From NCBI GenBank assembly GCA_046540335.1, contig JBKHFH010000001.1:22102-86101 (forward strand): a DNA stretch of 64,000 nt, given 5' to 3'. A program made the position numbers and the translations under genes. The notes under the pieces are model-generated. The model was not told the origin of the DNA and searched no databases. It was given only the letters and a program-made list of their open reading frames with translations. Positions 24,646 to 33,730 of this stretch are shown here, in pieces. Positions within the stretch are counted from its first letter, which is position 1, and every line of letters begins with the position of its first letter. This DNA comes from Natronoplasma sp046540335. Its GTDB lineage: Archaea > Thermoplasmatota > Thermoplasmata > Halarchaeoplasmatales > Halarchaeoplasmataceae.

Positions 24646-25205
24646 CTTTTACCCCTTATCCAATAATGGTCCTCCCATTTTCCTTTATCAGTAATAATGA
24701 AACCGTGATCTTCCAACAGATCAACAGCTGTTTCTAATGTAAATCTCTCATGGGAGGGAGGACCTCTTTCAGAGAGCACTTCTTTATCCCAGTCCACGAC
24801 ACAGATTTTACCTTGATCTTTCATCACCCTATATATCTCGTCCAATGTCTTCTTATCGTCGATCTCATGAAGGACATTTAAAAGAAAACTTTTGTCCACT
24901 TGTTCGTTTTCTATCTGTATATTCCCTTCATCTGATAGTACCACATCTATATTCTGGCATCCTTTTTCATCACATTTATTCTTCAATTCTTTCAACATCT
25001 CTTTCTGTACGTCGACAGCGTATACTTTGCCTTCATCTGCGATCTCGGAGAGAGGGAATGTAAGAAATCCCGTGCCCGCGCCTAGGTCCAAGATCACATC
25101 TTTACTCTCTATATCCAGTAGCGAAATGACCTCTTCAGGATTTAACCTATCCTTTCTTTCTTCAGAGTCAAGAAAAGCTGCATGTTTGGGATCATACTTT
25201 GACAT
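24642..25205 (-). CDS. Class I SAM-dependent methyltransferase
   Basis: Rossmann-fold methyltransferase of unknown substrate. Motif I reads VILDLGAGTGFLTFPLSEIA, followed by VYAVDVQKEMLKELK, and the post-motif LLNVLHEIDDKKTLDEIYRV and GKICVVDWDKE resemble small UbiE-like enzymes. 187 residues. Likely cotranscribed with the THEP1 gene. Confidence 0.85.
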   Translation of the reverse strand: MSKYDPKHAAFLDSEERKDRLNPEEVISLLDIESKDVILDLGAGTGFLTFPLSEIADEGKVYAVDVQKEMLKELKNKCDEKGCQNIDVVLSDEGNIQIENEQVDKSFLLNVLHEIDDKKTLDEIYRVMKDQGKICVVDWDKEVLSERGPPSHERFTLETAVDLLEDHGFIITDKGKWEDHYWIRGKR

Positions 25206-25250
25206 ATCCTACAATGATACTGGTGGCAAATAAATCTAACTCACGCAAAG

Positions 25251-25264
25251 ATTTATTTATAAAT
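25251..25264 (+). promoter_or_regulatory. TATA box of the cyanophycinase-like gene
   Basis: ATTTATTTATAAAT lies about 22-28 bases before the ATG at 25282, again indicating a leaderless message. Confidence 0.55.
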
Positions 25265-25281
25265 GATTCACTAATGTAAAC

Positions 25282-26103
25282 ATGACGAGGGGAACGATAA
25301 TCGCGATGGGAGGTAATATAGATCTAAGACCTGATACTCCACTTTTCAAAGAATACTTCAATGTAGCTCAGAAGATAACACCAGGGACACCGACTATAGG
25401 TATAATTCCTACAGCTAGCGGAACACCAGAGATGAGTATGAAGGGTTACTCCGATCTATTCGAAAGTTACAGTTCAAAAACAGTTGTGATCGATCCTAAA
25501 AGCAGAGAAGAAGCTAATGAAGAAGAGATGATAGACAAAGTAGAAAAAAGCGACGCTTTTTTCTTTACCGGTGGTCATCAAATCCGTATAACTACACTTC
25601 TTGGGGGGACTGAATTGATGGACAGATTAAAGGAAAAATTCGAGTACGGTGCACTCATCGGAGGAACCAGCGCCGGTTCAACGTGTTTGACATCTTTGAT
25701 GATAGCTGGAGATCTTTTGGGAAGGCCGTTCGTTCACGGTCAGGTAGAATTGACTCAAGGACTTGGTATCATACCTGATATGGTTATAGATACTCATTTC
25801 ACCGAAAGAGGCAGATTTCCGAGATTGATACACGTTGTCAGCGAAAATCCCGGCGTGAGAGGAGTCGGGATCGGTGAAGGGACCGCTATTGTTTGGGACC
25901 TGGAGAAAGAGGAGTTTAGAGTGATAGGTAGAAATTCGGTCGCGGTGGTAGATGGAGTACACATCACTAAAAACAATGCGGCCGAATTAGAGTTGGGCGA
26001 ACCTCTTTCGGTCAGCGGTGTTACAGTTCACGTTTTGGCCAATGGAGCCCGCTTCGATTACGATAAATGTGAGATGTTCCTTCCAAAAGAAGAGGAGAGC
26101 TAA
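25282..26103 (+). CDS. Cyanophycinase-like serine peptidase (family S51)
   Basis: Relatives cut the beta-Asp-Arg polymer cyanophycin or related isoaspartyl peptides. The nucleophile elbow GGTSAGS puts Ser130 as catalytic residue; IIPTASGTPE, FFFTGGHQIRITTLLGGTE and the cyanophycinase-specific DTHFTERGRFPRL are all present. 273 residues, no signal peptide, so cytosolic. No cyanophycin synthetase lies in the window. Its 3' end overlaps that of the aspartase-type gene on the other strand by four bases. It could be a peptidase for isoaspartyl dipeptides instead. Confidence 0.88.
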   Translation: MTRGTIIAMGGNIDLRPDTPLFKEYFNVAQKITPGTPTIGIIPTASGTPEMSMKGYSDLFESYSSKTVVIDPKSREEANEEEMIDKVEKSDAFFFTGGHQIRITTLLGGTELMDRLKEKFEYGALIGGTSAGSTCLTSLMIAGDLLGRPFVHGQVELTQGLGIIPDMVIDTHFTERGRFPRLIHVVSENPGVRGVGIGEGTAIVWDLEKEEFRVIGRNSVAVVDGVHITKNNAAELELGEPLSVSGVTVHVLANGARFDYDKCEMFLPKEEES

Positions 26104-27491
26104 TCCCTATATTTGTTTTCGATCATTTTTTCCGGTTCAAATATCTCGTCCAATTTTTCTTCCGGTAGGACTTCTTTTTCTTTTGCCAATTTTGGTATAG
26201 GTATGTCCTTTTCCATCGCCTCTTTGGCCAGTTCCGCAGCTTCTATATAACCTATCTCTGGAGACAGGAGAGTAGCTAAAGATGGGGTTCTTTTCAGGTT
26301 CTTCCGACAGACTTCTTGATTTGCTTCTATACCCAAGATACATCTCTTTTCGAACACCGGGAGATAGCTACTGAAAAGTTTGATGGAATCTATTATATTG
26401 TAAGTCATAAGCGGGACCATAACGTTCATCTCCATCTGTCCCGCTTGGTTCGCCAGGCTAACAGCTGAATCTCTGCCCATGATCTGAAAGCAGATCATAT
26501 TCAGACATTCTGCCATGACGGGATTAACTTTTCCAGGCATTATAGAAGAACCCGGTTGGACTTCTGGGAGTTCTATCTCGGCGATCCCCGTTTTAGGTCC
26601 CGATGCGAGCAGTCGCAGGTCATTTGCGATCCGTATCAATTCAGCTGCTAAATCTTTCAGACTGGACGAGTAGTCTGCCATGAGGTATCGGCTGTGATTG
26701 AGTTCAAAAGAATTTCTCGCGGGTTCAAACTTTCTACCTAAAAGGTCGGATAGTTCTTTTATCACGGCTTCCCTGAACCCATCGGGTGTGTTTGCTCCTC
26801 TTCCTGTGGCTGTGCCTCCTATAGGTAGTTCTTTGAGATTTTTCTGTGAAGCTTTAAGCCCTTCCGCGGCTCTTTCGATCGCGGAAGAATAAGCTAGAAA
26901 TTCATCCCCTAGGCTTATAGGAGTCGCATCCATAAGATGGGTTCGACCGGATTTGCCTATATCGATGAATTCTTTTCCTTTGGAGCGGAAGGCTTCTGAC
27001 AGCGAACCTAGCGCATCTATTAAACCCTCTGAACTTTCTATTATCGCGAGGTGAGATGCGGTCGGGAAAGTATCGTTGGTGGACTGAGACATGTTCACGT
27101 GATCGTTCGGATGTATCTTGTCGTAGTCCCCTTTGTTTTTACCCATCAGTTCTAGCGCTACATTCGCGATGACCTCATTTATGTTCATATGGAAGGAAGT
27201 TCCAGCACCTGCCTGATAAACGTCCACCACGAACTGGTCCTCGAAACCTCCGTTTAGTATCTCATCGCAGGCACTGATGATGTATTCACCTTTTTCCTCA
27301 TCCAGTTTTCCGCATCTCATGTTTGCTTCAGCGCATGCTTTTTTCAGAACCATGTAAGAGTAGATCAATTCTGCACTTTCAGTCAATCCACTGACAGGAA
27401 AGTTTTCTACAGCTCTCTGAGTCTGTACGCCGTAGTAAGCGTCTTCCGGCACTTCCTTTTCTCCCAAGCTGTCCTTTTCAATCCTTGTCAT
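26100..27491 (-). CDS. Aspartase/fumarase class II family, aspartase-type signature
   Basis: Interconverts fumarate with aspartate plus ammonia, or with malate. The superfamily loop GSSIMPGKVNPVMAE is intact. Two positions favour aspartase over fumarase: GAGTSFHMNINEVIAN (fumarases have GSGTQ) and GRTHLMDATPISLG (fumarases usually have THTQDA); the start IEKDSLGEKEVPEDAYYGVQ also resembles bacterial aspartases. 463 residues. It overlaps the iron-sulfur subunit gene upstream by 14 bases, so its fumarate is made beside a fumarate-reducing enzyme. Fumarase activity cannot be excluded. Confidence 0.85.
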   Translation of the reverse strand: MTRIEKDSLGEKEVPEDAYYGVQTQRAVENFPVSGLTESAELIYSYMVLKKACAEANMRCGKLDEEKGEYIISACDEILNGGFEDQFVVDVYQAGAGTSFHMNINEVIANVALELMGKNKGDYDKIHPNDHVNMSQSTNDTFPTASHLAIIESSEGLIDALGSLSEAFRSKGKEFIDIGKSGRTHLMDATPISLGDEFLAYSSAIERAAEGLKASQKNLKELPIGGTATGRGANTPDGFREAVIKELSDLLGRKFEPARNSFELNHSRYLMADYSSSLKDLAAELIRIANDLRLLASGPKTGIAEIELPEVQPGSSIMPGKVNPVMAECLNMICFQIMGRDSAVSLANQAGQMEMNVMVPLMTYNIIDSIKLFSSYLPVFEKRCILGIEANQEVCRKNLKRTPSLATLLSPEIGYIEAAELAKEAMEKDIPIPKLAKEKEVLPEEKLDEIFEPEKMIENKYRD

Positions 27492-28230
27492 CCTTACTTC
27501 CCTCCAGTTCCTGCCTGGCTTTACCTATACCGAAGTTGGGCGGAACGTCTTTTGGACAGACTTTCCTGCAGTTGGTGTAGAAATCACACGCCCACCAACC
27601 GTCTTCGTAGTCCGCCAGGTCCAGTCTGTTTTCCTCTTCACTTTCTCTCGTATCCAGATGAAAGCGGTAAAGTTTCGCGAGAGCCGCTGGCCCCAAATAA
27701 TCATCATTCTCGCCGTTGACTGGACAGGCTCCGAAACATGCAGCACATAGGATACAGTTGGTATAATCTTCGAGTTCGCTGACTTTATCAGGATCCATCC
27801 TATGCTCTCTTTCTGGCGTTTCTTCGGGCTTCAAGAATGGCTCTATCTTCTCGTAATTGTCGTAAAATTTCCCCATATCAACTATCAGGTCTTTTTGGAC
27901 TTCCAGGTGAGGCAGAGGTTCTACTAGTATGTGCTCTTCCGATAATCCTGCTCCCTCGTCTAGAGCTCCGTAGTGTTCCAACTCGCTCTTTTGTTCCTTC
28001 ACTTTTTGGACCTGGGTTCTGCACGCCAACCTGGGAACTTTGTCGATCAGCATAGCACAGGAACCACACACCGCTCCTCTGCAGGAATACCTGAAGGAAA
28101 GAGAATCATCTATATTTTCCTGAATATGGAAAAGAGCGTCTAAGACTGTCTGGCCCTCCTCGTGTGGAACATCATAAAGGTCGTAGTCTTCTTCCTCGCC
28201 ATCATATCGGTAGATTTTGAACTTCATCAA
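27478..28230 (-). CDS. Fumarate reductase/succinate dehydrogenase iron-sulfur subunit
   Basis: Electron-transfer subunit. The 2Fe-2S site uses Cys50, 55, 58 and 70 (RYSCRGAVCGSCAMLI). The second domain has CILCAACFGACPVNG and CDFYTNCRKVCPKDVPP, matching the 4Fe-4S and 3Fe-4S pattern of the SdhB/FrdB family. 250 residues. It lacks the C-terminal CCG domains of methanogen thiol:fumarate reductase TfrB. No membrane-anchor gene lies beside it. Overlaps the flavoprotein gene by four bases. Confidence 0.93.
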   Translation of the reverse strand: MMKFKIYRYDGEEEDYDLYDVPHEEGQTVLDALFHIQENIDDSLSFRYSCRGAVCGSCAMLIDKVPRLACRTQVQKVKEQKSELEHYGALDEGAGLSEEHILVEPLPHLEVQKDLIVDMGKFYDNYEKIEPFLKPEETPEREHRMDPDKVSELEDYTNCILCAACFGACPVNGENDDYLGPAALAKLYRFHLDTRESEEENRLDLADYEDGWWACDFYTNCRKVCPKDVPPNFGIGKARQELEGSKDDKD

Positions 28231-29933
28231 TACTCACGCTCCTTAACATCGAACTGTCCTAAAGTTACGTCTTCATAGCGAAGCTCGGGGCCTTCTCCGG
28301 TTTTTTCAACCATGGTGTGGTACATGTATCCCTCATCATCTCTATCAGGATGATCTCTCCTGAAATGTGATCCTCTGCTCTCTTCTCTTTCTATAGAGCT
28401 TAAGGCGACTACTTCTGCTATATTAACCATGCTTTTCAGTTCCAAAGTTCTGACAAGGGCGGTATTGAACTCCTCGTTCTGGTTGTCGATATGGACCGAA
28501 TCGTATTTTTCCTTCAACTCTCTGATCTTCGAGAGACCTTCTTTCATCGCTTCCTCTTCACGATAAACGCCGAAGTGCTCGAACATCGTTTCTCGAAGTT
28601 CGTCCATGAGTTCGCTGTAAAGTATATCTCCTTCTTCTTCAAGTAAGCGATTTATCTCCTCTTTATCTCTTTCTAGCGCCTGTTTGATCTCCTCTTCATC
28701 TTTTTCTTTTTTCTTCAGCGAGTCACCGATATCTTTTCCCGCCCTTCTTCCGAAGACCACAGTTTCCAGCAGCGAGTTACCGCCCAACCTGTTCGCTCCA
28801 TGGACGCTAACGCAGGCGCACTCTCCCACTGCGTAGAGCCCGTCTATCTCGGTCTTACCATCGATGTTGACATCTATGCCTCCCATCGAATAGTGCTGGC
28901 CGGGCTGAACGGGGATCGGTTCTTCGACAGGATCAACGCCTGCGAAGTCCCGAGCGATCTGTCTTATACCGGGCAGTCTTTCATCGATCTTCTCTTTTCC
29001 CAGATGTGTGAGATCTAGGTGAACGTACTCGTCCTCGAAGGCTCTTCCCTCTTCCGCTTCGGTGATTATAGCTCTCGCAACTATATCTCTCGGAGCGAGT
29101 TCCATCGCCTCCGGAGCGTAGTCCTTCATGAACCTTTCTCCTTCCTTGTTTTTCAGATATCCTCCCTCGCCTCTAGCACCTTCTGTCATCAATATATTCG
29201 AGCCGTAAAGAGTTGTAGGATGGAACTGTATAAATTCCATATCTTCGAGAGGTACGCCGGCTTCGTAAGCTAGAAAAGCTCCATCGCCCGTGTTGATCAA
29301 AGCGTTGGTCGACCTGTTGTATATCCGCCCGTAACCTCCGGTAGCGAGAACTACGACATCGGACGAGAAACCGACGAGTTTTCCGTTTTCTATGTCCCAG
29401 GCTATCAAGCCCTTTATCTCCTTGTTTTTGGTGACCAGAGATGTGACAAAGAACTCGTTGTAGAAGTCGAGGCTCTCTGCTACGGTCTGTTCGAATAGCG
29501 TGTTCAGAAGGTTGTGGCCGGTTCTATCTGCGGCATAGCAAGTTCTCGGGACTCCAGCTCCTCCGAAGGGTCGCTGGGCTATCTTACCGTCATCTAGTCG
29601 TGAGAAAACCGTGCCCATATGTTCCAGTTCTAGCACAACATCCGGCGCTTCCTTGCACATCACCTCTACGGCGTCCTGATCCGCTAGATAATCAGAACCT
29701 TTGACCGTATCGAATGCGTGGTCCTCCCAGTTATCGTCCTCGGCCTCGGGAACGTTTCCAAGCGAAGCGTTTATCCCTCCCTGTGCAGCTACACTGTGGG
29801 AGCGCAGCGGATGTACTTTTGAAATTACCGCTACATCGGCTCCTTTCTTTCCCGCGGCTAGAGCAGCTCTTAAACCGGATAAACCTCCACCTATGACGAG
29901 AACTTCGTGATCCTTTATCTCCTTTTCTTCCAT
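28227..29933 (-). CDS. Fumarate reductase/succinate dehydrogenase flavoprotein subunit
   Basis: Catalytic FAD subunit. It has VLVIGGGLSGLRAALAAGKK for FAD, RSHSVAAQGGINASLGN with the flavin-linking histidine, FIQFHPTTLYGSNILMTEGA, GQHYSMGGIDVNIDG and HGANRLGGNSLLETVVFGRR. The C-terminal helical domain ends REESRGSHFRRDHPDRDDEG with the capping region. 568 residues, normal. Sequence alone does not separate reductase from dehydrogenase; the aspartase neighbour and anaerobic context favour fumarate reduction. First gene of a three-gene operon. Confidence 0.94.
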   Translation of the reverse strand: MEEKEIKDHEVLVIGGGLSGLRAALAAGKKGADVAVISKVHPLRSHSVAAQGGINASLGNVPEAEDDNWEDHAFDTVKGSDYLADQDAVEVMCKEAPDVVLELEHMGTVFSRLDDGKIAQRPFGGAGVPRTCYAADRTGHNLLNTLFEQTVAESLDFYNEFFVTSLVTKNKEIKGLIAWDIENGKLVGFSSDVVVLATGGYGRIYNRSTNALINTGDGAFLAYEAGVPLEDMEFIQFHPTTLYGSNILMTEGARGEGGYLKNKEGERFMKDYAPEAMELAPRDIVARAIITEAEEGRAFEDEYVHLDLTHLGKEKIDERLPGIRQIARDFAGVDPVEEPIPVQPGQHYSMGGIDVNIDGKTEIDGLYAVGECACVSVHGANRLGGNSLLETVVFGRRAGKDIGDSLKKKEKDEEEIKQALERDKEEINRLLEEEGDILYSELMDELRETMFEHFGVYREEEAMKEGLSKIRELKEKYDSVHIDNQNEEFNTALVRTLELKSMVNIAEVVALSSIEREESRGSHFRRDHPDRDDEGYMYHTMVEKTGEGPELRYEDVTLGQFDVKEREY

Positions 29934-30065
29934 CTAATTCCACCCTCTCTTATATCATGGGCATATCTTGATAAAAAGATTAGGGTGTGATAATGCCTTC
30001 TAAAGGACATAATTTTAATCATTTAAAAAAGAAATTAAACGTTATTTCCTACTTTCCTATCTTTT

Positions 30066-30080
30066 GTGAATATTTATATA
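30066..30080 (+). promoter_or_regulatory. TATA box for the Cys-rich protein and 2-oxoacid oxidoreductase operon
   Basis: AATATTTATATATG centred near 30074 predicts a start near 30100. That is downstream of the ATG at 30094 but upstream of GAGGTG and the TTG at 30118, which supports the TTG as the real start. Confidence 0.6.
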
Positions 30081-30117
30081 TGTTGAGGATGGTATGATTG
30101 AAAGAGAGGTGTCGATA

Positions 30118-30417
30118 TTGGCAGAGAAAGGATGTGAGGAGTGCGATTATTTCGTGAAGCACGATTCTTATGATTTCATAGGGATGTGTATCAACAAGGA
30201 CAGGTTGATAACCAAGAAAGAGATATGTCCCGGTCAAAAAGATATTGATAGGGAAAGATTGAAGGAGATACTGAAGGAGAAGGGGTGGATCTATTGTATA
30301 ACCTGTAGCGAACCGATATTCTCATTGGATGAGTTGGAAGATCATAAGAAAGGCAGACTGATCGAGAAGCGTTTCTCGGACGACGTAGCTGCAGAGGATA
30401 GTCCAACTGCTGATTGA
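30118..30417 (+). CDS. Small Cys-rich protein preceding 2-oxoacid:ferredoxin oxidoreductase
   Basis: 99 residues, soluble. Cysteines come as GCEECDYF, then IGMC, KEICPGQ and a second pair YCITCSEPIFSLDELEDHK, so one metal site of CxxC-C-C type and a possible zinc-finger-like CxxC...H site. The TTG start sits six bases after GAGGTG. It ends in an overlap region directly before the alpha-subunit gene (stop at 30417, next ATG at 30426), so it is cotranscribed. I do not know the family; an iron-sulfur or zinc accessory role for the oxidoreductase is an inference. Confidence 0.7.
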   Translation: MAEKGCEECDYFVKHDSYDFIGMCINKDRLITKKEICPGQKDIDRERLKEILKEKGWIYCITCSEPIFSLDELEDHKKGRLIEKRFSDDVAAEDSPTAD

Positions 30418-30425
30418 GGGATAAT

Positions 30426-32291
30426 ATGACTGAGAAGCTGACTATTATCATGGGGGGAGCTCAGGGCTCGGGGTTGGAAACGACTATCCAAATATTGAGT
30501 GCCGCTTTTGCTTCATCAGGTCATGGATTTCTAGCTGATAGGGAGTACTTTTCGAATATCAAAGGAAGACACAGTTATGTTCACGCAGAGATATCTTCCG
30601 AAAAAATACCCCGCTCCGTAGAATCGAAGATCGACCTTTTGGGTTGTATGGACGCTGAAACACTGTTCACACACTTTGATGATATCAAAGAAAGCGGTTT
30701 TCTTATCTACGATACTTCAACAGAGGGAAAGACCCAGGACAAGATAAAAAGTTTAGAAAATAAATTGAGAGAGAGATTGAAAAAAAGGTTTGAAGAACTA
30801 GACATCGAAGGAACGATCTCTTCGGTTGTGGAGTATCTCAAAGAAGAAAAAGATGTAAGTGTTGTAGAACTCGATTATCCCGAAATACTCAAAGAACTCG
30901 AGAAAGAACATGAAATATCCTCCTCACAGGCCTCCCGGTACGTCAGTTCGATACTGATAGGGGCTGTCGCAGGGCTCATGGGCATAGACAAGTCGATGGT
31001 CGATAAAGGCGTAGAAAGAAAATTTGAAGGGAAAGAGAAGATAGCGGATCAGAACAAGTGGTTGATCGATAAAGTAGCCGAGTTAGTAAAAGAAGAACAT
31101 GATTCTCCTCTTGATCTTGAGACATCGCAAATAGAAGAAGACGAGTTCATGATGGTCAACGGTAACGAAGCGACCGGCATGGGAAAGATAGTTGGAGGTA
31201 TGAGATTTCAGAGCTATTATCCGATCACTCCCGCCGCCGATGAGAGCTTCTTCATAGAGCAGCAGCTTGGCGAGGAACAAGATTCAGACGTTCTAGTGTT
31301 CCAGACTGAAGATGAATTGGCAGCTATAAATTCCTGTATCGGAGCAGCGCTAACAGGGACTAGGAGCGCGACTGCGACCAGTGGACCCGGCTTTGCTTTG
31401 ATGGTCGAAGGTCTTGGATGGGCGGGGATATGTGAAGTTCCGATCGTAATCACTTACTACCAGAGAGGAGGTCCAAGTACCGGTCAACCCACTAGAGGGA
31501 GCCAGGACGATCTTATGAATGCTCTTTACTCTTCACACGGCAGTTTTCCACGCATCGTTTTAGCTTCAGGTGACCATGAGGAAGCTTTCAAAGACGCAGT
31601 TAAAGCGTTCAATCTCGCAGAGAGATACCAAACGCCGGTTATCCACCTATTAGATAAGTTTCTAGCCAACTTCGTTAAGACGATCCCGATCCCCGATATG
31701 AAGGACTTGAAGATTGATAGGGGAGATCTTTCTGAAGGTGACGGATATAAAAGGTTCGATGACGGTCCTATCTCTCCAAGAGCGTTTTTGGGAGAAGAAG
31801 TGATGTGGTACACTGGCAGTGAACATGACGAGGAGGGCAACGTGAGCGAAGACCCAGTTAACAGAGTAAACATGCACGAGAAGAGGATGATGAAATTGGA
31901 GATCGCCGCCGATGAGATCGAAGATAGAGCGGTTTATTACGGCCCTGAAGATGCAGAATACCTACTGGTCGGATGGGGCTCAGTGAAAGGTACTGTCCTG
32001 GACGCGATCGAACATCTCGATGAAGATATTGGCTATCTTCACTTCCGGATATTTTCGCCATTTCCGTTTGAAAAAACAATACCGCATCTTGAAGGAAGAG
32101 AGAAGTTGATAGCTGTGGAGCACAGTTATTCACCACGTATCTCAGAGGTGATAAGTTTGAATACAGATCACCAGATAGATAACGAGATAGTAAAATATAC
32201 CGGTCGGCCTATTTATAGGGACGAGTTCATCGAGTCGCTGAAAAACATAATAGACGGCTCTGATAGGGAGGTGCTGACACATGGTCCGTGA
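30426..32291 (+). CDS. 2-oxoacid:ferredoxin oxidoreductase, fused gamma-alpha subunit
   Basis: Oxidises 2-oxoacids to acyl-CoA with ferredoxin. The N-terminal gamma-type domain (about 1-200, GGAQGSGLETTIQILSAAFA) is fused to the alpha domain, which has YPITPAAD at 265-272, the motif named for Sulfolobus-type enzymes, then ATATSGPGFALMVEGLGWAG and YYQRGGPSTGQPTRGSQDDL. 621 residues. GAGGGATAAT places the start at 30426. A separate gamma or ferredoxin-like delta subunit is not encoded next to it. Confidence 0.93.
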   Translation: MTEKLTIIMGGAQGSGLETTIQILSAAFASSGHGFLADREYFSNIKGRHSYVHAEISSEKIPRSVESKIDLLGCMDAETLFTHFDDIKESGFLIYDTSTEGKTQDKIKSLENKLRERLKKRFEELDIEGTISSVVEYLKEEKDVSVVELDYPEILKELEKEHEISSSQASRYVSSILIGAVAGLMGIDKSMVDKGVERKFEGKEKIADQNKWLIDKVAELVKEEHDSPLDLETSQIEEDEFMMVNGNEATGMGKIVGGMRFQSYYPITPAADESFFIEQQLGEEQDSDVLVFQTEDELAAINSCIGAALTGTRSATATSGPGFALMVEGLGWAGICEVPIVITYYQRGGPSTGQPTRGSQDDLMNALYSSHGSFPRIVLASGDHEEAFKDAVKAFNLAERYQTPVIHLLDKFLANFVKTIPIPDMKDLKIDRGDLSEGDGYKRFDDGPISPRAFLGEEVMWYTGSEHDEEGNVSEDPVNRVNMHEKRMMKLEIAADEIEDRAVYYGPEDAEYLLVGWGSVKGTVLDAIEHLDEDIGYLHFRIFSPFPFEKTIPHLEGREKLIAVEHSYSPRISEVISLNTDHQIDNEIVKYTGRPIYRDEFIESLKNIIDGSDREVLTHGP

Positions 32292-33186
32292 GTATGGCAC
32301 TGACAACTGGATAGATTGGTGTCCAGGCTGTGGTGATTTCGGGATAGTTTCCAGCATATACAGAGCTTTTTCCGAGCTAGAACTAGAGCCCGAGATGACG
32401 GTTGTTGTCTCTGGCATTGGCTGTTCCGGTAAGATACCGCACTTCATAAACGTCAACGGAGTACATACGCTTCACGGCCGTGCTATACCCTTCGCCACCG
32501 GTATCAAGATGTCAAATCCCAACTTAGAAGTGGTCGTTAACGGAGGAGACGGCGACCTCCTAGGTATAGGCGCAGGACACTTTGTAGCGTTAGGCAGAAG
32601 GAATCTGAATGTTTTAGTGATGATGCATAATAATAGAGTATATGGACTGACTAAAGGACAGGCCTCACCCACTTTGGCGAGGGATGAGCAGACAAAAGCA
32701 TTGAACTCGCCGAACGTACAAGACAACCTTGAGCCGATCTCCCAGGCGCTAGTTTCCGGATACACACACGTGGCTAGAAGTTTCGCTATGGACTCGGATC
32801 ATCTTAAGGATGCGATTAAAGCGGGGATAGAACATGAAGGTGCAGCATTTTTGGATATACTCCAGCCCTGTGTGACTTATAACGACATCCATACATCAGA
32901 ATTCTTCAATGAACATATCGAAAAACTAGAGGACTGGGATTCAGAAGGTGTTGAAGAGCCCGCCGAGGCTATCACCAAAGCTAAGATAGATGAGAAGATA
33001 CCCCTTGGACTTTTCTACAAAGACACCTATAAACCCACCTTTAGAGAAAGGATAACTGAGCAGATTTCCAGCTACGCTGAAAGTCCTCCTGCAAAGAAAA
33101 AGATCGAACAAGATGGAGAACCTATTATAGATCAGGATAGATTAAGATCCATGTTCGATGAGAATCTGATAAAAAGAGAAAAGTGA
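32281..33186 (+). CDS. 2-oxoacid:ferredoxin oxidoreductase, beta subunit
   Basis: Thiamine diphosphate-binding subunit. It shows WCPGCGDFGIVSSIYRAF, the cluster-binding GIGCSGKIPHFINVNGVHTL, ThDP motif NGGDGDLLGIGAGHFVALGR and NNRVYGLTKGQASPT, plus the later CVTYND. 301 residues. The ATG follows GGAGGTG by seven bases and overlaps the alpha gene by 11 bases. Confidence 0.94.
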   Translation: MVREYGTDNWIDWCPGCGDFGIVSSIYRAFSELELEPEMTVVVSGIGCSGKIPHFINVNGVHTLHGRAIPFATGIKMSNPNLEVVVNGGDGDLLGIGAGHFVALGRRNLNVLVMMHNNRVYGLTKGQASPTLARDEQTKALNSPNVQDNLEPISQALVSGYTHVARSFAMDSDHLKDAIKAGIEHEGAAFLDILQPCVTYNDIHTSEFFNEHIEKLEDWDSEGVEEPAEAITKAKIDEKIPLGLFYKDTYKPTFRERITEQISSYAESPPAKKKIEQDGEPIIDQDRLRSMFDENLIKREK

Positions 33187-33198
33187 AATTCGGTTTGA

Positions 33199-33672
33199 TC
33201 ACCTTTTAGGGATCTTCTCCACAGGCACCTGGATTTCACTCATTATGTGCAGAGTTCCGCCTTCCATTTCAGGTGTCTTTTTGAATTTTTCAATCCTTTG
33301 GCCGTAAGGTTTGTAACCCTTTTTCTTTATATATTCGTAAATCTCTTCATAAGCTTCCTGGTGATCCGATGGCGTACCTTCGAATTTTTTCTTTGCCACC
33401 TTAGTAGAAGGTAAGAACTTCAACTTGTAGCCTCCACCCCCTTTTTTTCGTCTTTTTATAGGTATTCCTATATCGACTCTAAAATCGTCGTCAGAGATCT
33501 TTTTAAAATCGTCGATATAGAACGCCGCTGGTTTACCGTAGGGTTTTGCCTTCTTCTCCTTAGCCCATCGTTTCAGATCCTTGATATATTCTTTGAACGG
33601 CAACTCATCAATTGGCCCCTCGTATTCTTTGCTTATATAATTGAGTGTCTGTCTACTCTTTATTTTAACCAA
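33199..33672 (-). CDS. GyrI-like small-molecule-binding domain protein
   Basis: Stand-alone effector-binding domain of the AraC/SOUL-GyrI type. It has VKIKSRQTLNYISKEYEGPI, PAAFYIDDFKKISDDDFRVD, IGIPIKRRKKGGGGYKLKFL and EAYEEIYEYIKKKGYKPYGQ, the repeated beta-alpha-beta layout. About 157 residues from TTG at 33670-33672, eight bases after GTGGAGG; an upstream GTG at 33687 lies in that site. No DNA-binding domain, so it may bind a ligand or act as a drug-sequestering protein. Confidence 0.8.
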   Translation of the reverse strand: MVKIKSRQTLNYISKEYEGPIDELPFKEYIKDLKRWAKEKKAKPYGKPAAFYIDDFKKISDDDFRVDIGIPIKRRKKGGGGYKLKFLPSTKVAKKKFEGTPSDHQEAYEEIYEYIKKKGYKPYGQRIEKFKKTPEMEGGTLHIMSEIQVPVEKIPKR

Positions 33673-33730
33673 ATTTTCAGCCTCCACAACATAAAGGTGT
33701 TATAGATATATTAAATTTATGTAAACACAA

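Noticed and set aside
28700..29300. Several plus-strand frames across the fumarate reductase gene
   Set aside because: They are shadows of a certain gene on the minus strand, with no start signals.
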